From a virus: a DNA stretch of 25,751 nucleotides. The notes under the pieces were generated by a model. It saw nothing but the letters and a program-made list of their open reading frames with translations, was not told where the DNA came from and searched no databases. Position numbers and translations under genes: made by a program. Shown here piece after piece: positions 20,815 through 25,751 of this stretch. Position 1 is the stretch's first letter, and each line of letters begins with the position of its first letter. The stretch lies in the IMG/VR virus record IMGVR_UViG_3300034190_000781, positions 1 to 25,751 of that record. One strand, given 5' to 3'.

Positions 20815-21093
20815 CTAATCCTTTCTGGCATCCTCCTTGCCATCGGCCGCAGACATCCTACGGACATCTGGTTTCACACCCAATACATGGCATACCAAAG
20901 AATCTAATCGCACAATTTCATTATTAAGAGTTTTGACACGGTTATCCAGCGCCGAAACCAACATATTCAAATTTGACGCCGCATCCACAACAGAAGCGAG
21001 AATATATTTTAGGAGAATAACAATAAAAACACCACCACCTAGTACAGCAGTGATGGTAAAACCTAACTCAGCAATAACACCAAAGATTTCCAT
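20815..21093 (-). CDS. One-TM coiled-coil protein, paralogue 1
   Basis: 92 aa: MEIFGVIAELGFTITAVLGG, TM (about 9-31), then LDNRVKTLNNEIVRLDSLV (coiled coil) and a charged tail (RRMSAADGKEDARKD). It shares the L-D-N/R-V-x-x-L-N/D-N pattern with paralogue 2. AGGAG is 8 nt before the ATG. First gene of the proposed curli operon. Confidence 0.8.
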   Translation of the reverse strand: MEIFGVIAELGFTITAVLGGGVFIVILLKYILASVVDAASNLNMLVSALDNRVKTLNNEIVRLDSLVCHVLGVKPDVRRMSAADGKEDARKD

Positions 21094-21132
21094 ACGGTAT
21101 TCTCCTATGGATATTTAGGTTATTCGATTCGT

Positions 21133-21471
21133 TTAGGACGATTTTTCGTGTAATTTAACGAAATATTCAGCATCAACCACTACAAGAGGTTTTTGGTTGT
21201 TGCGTTTAATGAACACTACGGGTTCATAATCACCAGAGTTTGACTCTGCTTGTTCGTATGATTTCCACACATTAAGGGATTCTTGGTTCTTACACTCAAT
21301 AGAATACGGAAACTTCTCTCTCGCAGCACGGGCCATGATAAGGTCTTCACCCCCTGCACCCATACTGCGAGACTCTACATCCTCTGGATGTACGTCAAGT
21401 TGTTCAATCAGCTGATCACGAACCCACTGTTGGAATCTGCGACCTTTTGCCTTTGCTGAACTCGTTTTCAC
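21133..21471 (-). CDS. PD-(D/E)XK endonuclease (resolvase-like)
   Basis: 112 aa from GTG at 21471, in a GTGA overlap with the 51-aa gene and with GGAG 6 nt upstream; an ATG at 21513 would add residues that belong to the other gene. KTSSAKAKGRRFQQWVRDQL, then GAGGEDLIM (D43) and YSIECKNQ (E59, K61), form the D-(E)xK nuclease core of the Holliday-junction-resolvase/VRR-type fold. Probably acts on branched or host DNA. Residue 42 Glu may add a ligand. Confidence 0.8.
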   Translation of the reverse strand: MKTSSAKAKGRRFQQWVRDQLIEQLDVHPEDVESRSMGAGGEDLIMARAAREKFPYSIECKNQESLNVWKSYEQAESNSGDYEPVVFIKRNNQKPLVVVDAEYFVKLHEKSS

Positions 21472-21623
21472 CAATGTCTCCAAGCGTTTGCAATAATAGC
21501 AAAACATGTACATATATGTAGTAGAACCCAGACAGTCCTGATTATTGCAACCCTGTCTGCTTTTTTATCTTCATCAAATGCTTTAGACCCAATTGCCTTA
21601 CACCAATATTTCCACATGTTCAT
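21468..21623 (-). CDS. Small membrane protein (51 aa)
   Basis: MNMWKYWCKAIGSKAFDEDK, then one hydrophobic segment (AIIRTVWVLLHICTCFAIIA) and NAWRHW. Proteins starting WKYWCKA...AD.VA.IRT.W recur in marine T4-like phages as I recall. The start overlaps the 28-aa ORF (ATGA) and the stop overlaps the nuclease start (GTGA). Function unknown. Confidence 0.75.
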   Translation of the reverse strand: MNMWKYWCKAIGSKAFDEDKKADRVAIIRTVWVLLHICTCFAIIANAWRHW

Positions 21624-21706
21624 GGTGTAACCGTAATGTCTTTAACTCTATATGGTTGATTAAGAATCCAATCAATCACGCCCACACAAATATAAAAATT
21701 ACTCAC
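21620..21706 (-). CDS. Possible 28-aa phage peptide
   Basis: GTG start; MSNFYICVGVIDWILNQPYR, then VKDITVTP. Joined by ATGA to the 51-aa gene and overlapping the end of the oxygenase gene, with GGAGAG close upstream. It could be a real mini-protein or a coupling ORF. Confidence 0.4.
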   Translation of the reverse strand: MSNFYICVGVIDWILNQPYRVKDITVTP

Positions 21707-22304
21707 ACTCTCTCCAATGCGAACCTTCAACATCAAAAATAAGATTTGTTTTACTTATGTCACCGTGATTATAAGATGAGTGAACATGGGGAAGTTTATT
21801 AGCAAACCACCACAGATCACCCGCTTTAAAATGCTCAGTTTCTTCATCAACTGTAAACATAAACTCGCCAGAAGTTACAAGAGAAAATCTATCTTTTTTA
21901 TAATACATGTTTGTCAAAACATCTTCCGGTGAAAGTCTCGCACCATCAGAGTGTTTTCCTACTCCTTTTTTTGGTAGCGTGTGGTAATACATTGCTCTTG
22001 CTAATTTACCCCCAAATAGTTTTTTAAATAAAAGAAGAAATTTGTGTGTTTGTGGATAATAAAAATAATTTTCAGTTGGCCAAAAATCAGGAAGAAACAT
22101 ATCTTTCATATCTTCTGGCAAACTACCGCTATATCTTTTAAATGGTTCCCAAATAGCCTGTTCATGATTTATAATAATTTGTCCATCTGTATTTTTCCAC
22201 GTTATAGGGTTATGGGCCCCTAAAGATTTTTCCCACAGATTCATGTCAATTTCATCAAATATCGGTGCGACATCAATACCACTTAATAATTTTTTCATCA
22301 ACAT
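21699..22304 (-). CDS. Asp/Asn beta-hydroxylase-like oxygenase
   Basis: 201 aa. H118-S-D120 (VGKHSDGARLS), DRFSLVTSGEFMFTVDEETE, then H173/H175 (KLPHVHSSYNHGD) and NLIFDV give the 2OG-Fe(II) fold. The Arg normally holding 2-oxoglutarate aligns with Lys185 here (R161 in the paralogue at 7015-7542). The gene is AT-rich compared with its neighbours. GAGG precedes the ATG. Substrate unknown. Confidence 0.83.
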   Translation of the reverse strand: MLMKKLLSGIDVAPIFDEIDMNLWEKSLGAHNPITWKNTDGQIIINHEQAIWEPFKRYSGSLPEDMKDMFLPDFWPTENYFYYPQTHKFLLLFKKLFGGKLARAMYYHTLPKKGVGKHSDGARLSPEDVLTNMYYKKDRFSLVTSGEFMFTVDEETEHFKAGDLWWFANKLPHVHSSYNHGDISKTNLIFDVEGSHWRECE

Positions 22305-22306
22305 AA

Positions 22307-22456
22307 TTAATCCTCATACTCTTCTACTTCATCTTCAAGTTCTTCTGCAAGTTCATCTCCACAGAATACACAAAACTTTACAGAATAGTAGTGTTCATCC
22401 ATAGCGTGTTTTATACGAAACTCTGCATCACATTCTTCACATACTATAAGTTTCAA
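22307..22456 (-). CDS. Zinc-ribbon protein (49 aa)
   Basis: Starts at TTG in a TTGA overlap with the NrdB stop, with GAGG 7 nt upstream. CEEC (C6, C9) and CVFC (C29, C32) form a CxxC-CxxC zinc ribbon, with a strongly acidic tail (EELEDEVEEYED). May bind nucleic acid or a protein. Unusual TTG start. Confidence 0.7.
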   Translation of the reverse strand: MKLIVCEECDAEFRIKHAMDEHYYSVKFCVFCGDELAEELEDEVEEYED

Positions 22457-23703
22457 GCCACTGCCTCATATGCGTCATCCCAGTTACCTGATAATCCTGC
22501 CACCTCATACTCTGTGACACGGTTCTCAAAGAAGTTAGTGTGGTCTGCACCATTCAGCACCCATTCTAACCAAGGCAGAGGATTTTCCTTCACCTTGAAA
22601 TTGGTTTTCAAACCCAACTGCAACAAACGTCTGTCTGTTATATACCTTATATATGATTTTACTTCAGACGCATCTAGACCTTCAATCTCACCCATCTTAT
22701 AAGCAAGGTCAACGAACTTGTCTTCCAACTTAACTGCAAGTCGAGCCATTGTATAAATGTCTCCCTTGAATTCATCGTCAACTACCTTGGGGTGTTCGAC
22801 ACAGAACTGACGAAACACTTTTGCGTTTCCTTCGACATGCATAGACTCATCACGGATTGACCACTCGACAACCTTACCCATACCCTTCATCTTACCGAAC
22901 CGTTGAAAGTTAAGAAGCATAACAAATGATGCAAACAGTGCAACACCCTCGTTGAACACAGACTTTGCAAGTGCAAGTCCTAGCCCCTTCATGGTGTTGT
23001 TGTCTGACTCCTGCATGAACTCAATCTTGTTGACCATCTCTTTGTACTCAAGAAATGCATGATACTCACTGTCTGGCAATCCAAGCGTCTCGTTCAACAA
23101 TGCATACGCCCGTTGATGAATACCTTCACGGGCAGCAAACGATCCAAGCATGTTACGCACTTCGTTGTTCTTAAACTTAGGAATGAACTGATCATAATAG
23201 TTCTGACCCACAGCCACATCGGACTGTGTGAATAGACGTAGAATGTTGGTGACGTAATCTTTCTCAACCTGAGTGACCTTACCAGACTTCCAATCAGATA
23301 CGTCCTCTGACAAATCAAGTTCGTCTTCAATCCAATGTGCCTTCTCATGGCGTGTGGTAATCTCTACTGCCCAAGGGTAGTGAAATGGTTTATAGGTCTG
23401 ACTAAACTGCAACAATCCACCACCGCTTCTTTTCTTCAATAGTTCATCACTCATTTTCATCAGGTCATCATACCCACCGATACGTTTGTCATCAATGAAT
23501 ATTTGAGGAACAGAATTTACCCTACGGGAGTTTGTCTCACCTACCACTTCGGTAGCACCGTTGATTGTCTGATAGAACGCAAGACGTTCTTCTTCATTAT
23601 CAATCAACTCCTCTTCATACTCAAATGCATGTTCCTTCAACCAACTCTTAGTCATCGTACAAAATGGACAATCTGTTTTTGTTACTACTCTTATCCCTGA
23701 CAT
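22453..23703 (-). CDS. nrdB: Glutaredoxin-NrdB fusion (class Ia RNR beta subunit)
   Basis: 416 aa from the ATG at 23703 (GAGGAG 8 nt upstream). Residues 1-90 are glutaredoxin, with CPFC (C12, C15) and VNSVPQIFI. Residues 100-416 are the R2 fold with E193/H196 (AREGIHQRAY), radical Tyr200, E252 and E286/H289 (RDESMHV). It forms the diiron-tyrosyl radical for NrdA, and the fused glutaredoxin could reduce NrdA's active site directly. It overlaps nrdA's end by 13 nt. Confidence 0.92.
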   Translation of the reverse strand: MSGIRVVTKTDCPFCTMTKSWLKEHAFEYEEELIDNEEERLAFYQTINGATEVVGETNSRRVNSVPQIFIDDKRIGGYDDLMKMSDELLKKRSGGGLLQFSQTYKPFHYPWAVEITTRHEKAHWIEDELDLSEDVSDWKSGKVTQVEKDYVTNILRLFTQSDVAVGQNYYDQFIPKFKNNEVRNMLGSFAAREGIHQRAYALLNETLGLPDSEYHAFLEYKEMVNKIEFMQESDNNTMKGLGLALAKSVFNEGVALFASFVMLLNFQRFGKMKGMGKVVEWSIRDESMHVEGNAKVFRQFCVEHPKVVDDEFKGDIYTMARLAVKLEDKFVDLAYKMGEIEGLDASEVKSYIRYITDRRLLQLGLKTNFKVKENPLPWLEWVLNGADHTNFFENRVTEYEVAGLSGNWDDAYEAVA

Positions 23704-25496
23704 GCCACACACTCCTCTTGACTCATAGCCTGAGTCTCATAATCTTTCAGTGCTTCACGCACCACTTTAGTTGACACATTCTCTGCTTTGTTTGAAGTTT
23801 CTGTGCGTAGGTAATACAACCCCTTGCAACCCTCTTTCCAAGCATTGTAGTGTACTTTATGTAGGTCTGTCTTCGATGCGCCTGATGGAAAGAATATATT
23901 TAGAGACTGACCCTGACATAGATACTTTTGACGATCTGCGGCTTGAGTTACGATTGCGTTCTGGTTAATTTCAATAGCAGTCCTAAATATACTCTTTACC
24001 TCTGGTGACAGAAAACTTAGATGTTGAACAGAACCACCATTGGTGATGATTGAACTCCAAGTTGTCGCATCATTCTTATTTACCTTCATCAATTCCGCTT
24101 CAAGATACTTGTCCTTGACCAGATGTGAACCAGCACGGGTTCTATGCGTGTATGCATTTGCCTTACTAGGTTCAATAGATGGTGATGTACCACAGATAAT
24201 AGAACTGTTAGCATTAGGTGCAATGGCCAATAGATGGGAATTGCGACGACCTGTGCCTTCCATGTCTGGACACTCACCCCTTTCTGTTGCTAGTTTTAAT
24301 GTCTCTGCAACTGCCTCTGATTTGATATGTTCAAAGATTTGAATGTTCTTAACCGCAGCAGTATCGGACTCAAAAGGAATATGATTCTTGTGTAGATAGG
24401 AATGCCAACCCATTGCACCCAAACCAAGGGATCGTTCTTGTGAAGCAGAGAAACGAGCACGACTAATCTCATCACCAGCATTGTCAATGAAGAACTGAAG
24501 TACGTTGTCTAGGAATCGAATAAGGTCACGAATCATTGGTGTGTCCTTCCATTCGTCATACTTCTCCAGATTGACAGATGATAAGCAACACACAGCAGTG
24601 CGGTCATCATTGGTAGGTAGATGAATCTCATTACACAGGTTAGACCCGTTAATCTTTAATCCTTTGTCTTTCATGGTCTGTGGCAATGCACGATTAGCAG
24701 TGTCAATAAAGTTAAGGTATGGTTCGCCTGTGCGATAACGAATCTCTAGGATCGTCTCCCACAACTTCCTTGCTCGCATACTATCACGGGAATCTTGTTC
24801 GTTAGGGTCAACCAAGTCCCACATCTCATCTCGTTCTACAGCTCGCATGAATGCATCCGTGATATTCACCGCATGGTGCAGATTTAGGTTCTTACGATTG
24901 ACATCTCCTGTAGGAATACGCATATTAAGGAACTCAATAATATCAGGGTGGGATACATCCATGTATGCAGCGTATGACCCCTTACGGGTCTTCCCCTGTC
25001 GATATGCGGTCATATCAGCGTCCACTGTATGAATGAATGGCATTGGGCCGGGGGCCTTATTTGACACTGCACGGACATCACTCCAATGTCCACCAACTCC
25101 ACCACCCTTGACTGACAACCACCGCAACTCAGCAGAATGGTCAATCAGTCCTTCCAGTGTATCGGGGACATATGTAAGAAAGCAAGAGATAGGAAGAGCT
25201 CTTACCTTCTCACCCGGCATAGGAGCATTGGATAACACAGGTGACGCAAACATGAACCACCCATCACTTACATAATTGTAAATCCTCTGAGCAAGTTCCA
25301 TGTCGTCATATGAATACGCAACCGCTGCTCTTGCATATGCCTGTTGTGGTGATACCTCATCCTTTGTCTGGTAGTAATCTGTAAGTAACTTCTTAGCTTG
25401 TTCTGATAGAGATTGATCTTTTGTTCTGTCTATTTTGATCCCAACGTATTCTTCTGTGGTTTCGAGGTATACAACTTCAGCGGTTGCGACTTCCAT
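23691..25496 (-). CDS. nrdA: Ribonucleotide reductase alpha subunit NrdA, no ATP-cone
   Basis: 601 aa against about 760 for E. coli; the N-terminal ATP-cone is absent. The catalytic site is present: C105 (LPISCF), N286/C288/E290 (GSNLCNE), C304, the radical-transfer tyrosines (GLYYLRTETS) and the C-terminal CxxC pair (C596, C599). It reduces ribonucleoside diphosphates to dNDPs for phage DNA. Without the cone it should lack overall dATP inhibition. AGGAG is 6 nt before the ATG. Confidence 0.93.
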   Translation of the reverse strand: MEVATAEVVYLETTEEYVGIKIDRTKDQSLSEQAKKLLTDYYQTKDEVSPQQAYARAAVAYSYDDMELAQRIYNYVSDGWFMFASPVLSNAPMPGEKVRALPISCFLTYVPDTLEGLIDHSAELRWLSVKGGGVGGHWSDVRAVSNKAPGPMPFIHTVDADMTAYRQGKTRKGSYAAYMDVSHPDIIEFLNMRIPTGDVNRKNLNLHHAVNITDAFMRAVERDEMWDLVDPNEQDSRDSMRARKLWETILEIRYRTGEPYLNFIDTANRALPQTMKDKGLKINGSNLCNEIHLPTNDDRTAVCCLSSVNLEKYDEWKDTPMIRDLIRFLDNVLQFFIDNAGDEISRARFSASQERSLGLGAMGWHSYLHKNHIPFESDTAAVKNIQIFEHIKSEAVAETLKLATERGECPDMEGTGRRNSHLLAIAPNANSSIICGTSPSIEPSKANAYTHRTRAGSHLVKDKYLEAELMKVNKNDATTWSSIITNGGSVQHLSFLSPEVKSIFRTAIEINQNAIVTQAADRQKYLCQGQSLNIFFPSGASKTDLHKVHYNAWKEGCKGLYYLRTETSNKAENVSTKVVREALKDYETQAMSQEECVACQG

Positions 25497-25505
25497 TTCT
25501 TGCTC

Positions 25506-25751
25506 CTATATCCTTCTCCACTCTGCGAACCTCAGTTTTGCTGATGCACCTGAGAAGGTATTGTTTGTTATGATTTCTTGTACTTCTTTCTTAGTATAAC
25601 CAGCGATAATCATATCGTTGATATCCTTCTCCTTCATATGATCAGGCCACAGGCATACGCTTTTCCCCTGATCTATCGTCTTCTCTATCTGTTTGTTGAT
25701 CTCCTTGTTTCTAGGTTCATTATCGTAGATAACCGTGAGGTCACCCTTTAT
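25506..25751 (-). CDS. 61: DNA primase gp61-like, C-terminal fragment
   Basis: 81 codons in the window: LTVIYDNEPRNKEINKQIEK, VCLWPDHMKEKDINDMIIAG, then FSGASAKLRFAEWRRI. The pattern VYDNEPRNKEI...KDIN.MI and the WR-end match, from memory, the toprim-side C-terminus of T4 gp61-type primases. It makes RNA primers with the gp41 helicase. The N-terminus lies beyond the window. Confidence 0.8.
   Translation of the reverse strand: MKGDLTVIYDNEPRNKEINKQIEKTIDQGKSVCLWPDHMKEKDINDMIIAGYTKKEVQEIITNNTFSGASAKLRFAEWRRI

Noticed and set aside
1-25751. CRISPR array, insertion sequence or integrase/attachment site
   Set aside because: No spaced repeats, transposase or integrase are seen; the tmRNA 3' end resembles a common integration target but has no duplicated copy here.

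Overview
This window looks like part of the genome of a lytic, T4-like (Caudoviricetes myovirus) marine phage. All recognisable genes lie on the minus strand, packed with ATGA, TAATG or GTGA start/stop overlaps. The T4-type core includes the DNA primase gp61 C-terminus, NrdA, NrdB with a fused glutaredoxin, RNase H, PhoH, T4-type lysozyme and a gp33-like late-transcription coactivator. It also carries marine-phage accessory genes: ribosomal protein bS21, four 2OG-Fe(II) oxygenases, a sulfotransferase and a cytidine-deaminase-like enzyme. A circularly permuted tmRNA with the alphaproteobacterial-type tag ANDNFAPLALAA suggests an alphaproteobacterial host, or an origin in one.

Layout in the direction of transcription (high to low coordinates). 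25751-21468: gp61 C-terminus, nrdA, grx-nrdB, a zinc ribbon, an Asp/Asn-hydroxylase-like oxygenase and small ORFs. 21471-14759: a PD-(D/E)XK nuclease, then two paralogous one-TM coiled-coil proteins, CsgF, CsgG, a curlin-like subunit, a FecR-domain protein with a curlin-like tail, a second curlin-like subunit and a CHASE2/class III cyclase. The stretch from 21093 to 14759 is tightly coupled, may be one operon, and ends in a terminator that overlaps the next promoter. 14740-9300: small phage genes, a tRNA-Arg(UCU) nested in frame inside a protein gene, an HNH protein, a deaminase, bS21, conserved phage proteins, an oxygenase and RNase H. 9306-5169: a SprT-like metallopeptidase, a SleB-like cell-wall hydrolase, two oxygenases and small coiled-coil proteins. 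5168-2212: a candidate structured RNA of about 110 nt behind a late promoter, then phoH, lysozyme, and a sulfation-like set (sulfotransferase, APS-kinase-like, HxGH nucleotidyltransferase). 2200-1: a RecB-like exonuclease, an exported protein, the permuted tmRNA whose spacer can encode a small membrane protein, an HTH protein and gp33.

Two promoter grammars are visible. One is host sigma70-like (TTGAC[AT], 17-18 nt, TATA[CGA][TA] or TAATAT), found before the HTH gene, tmRNA, metallopeptidase, the 116-aa gene, bS21, the tRNA gene and the 76-aa gene. The other is the T4-type late box TATAAATA at 1178, 2581, 5161 and 10691. The proposed system of most interest is the curli-type secretion and amyloid operon with its own sensor cyclase. 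A phage-borne permuted tmRNA, a new structured RNA candidate and an in-frame tRNA insertion are separate notable features. All calls come from reading the sequence; no database search was run.
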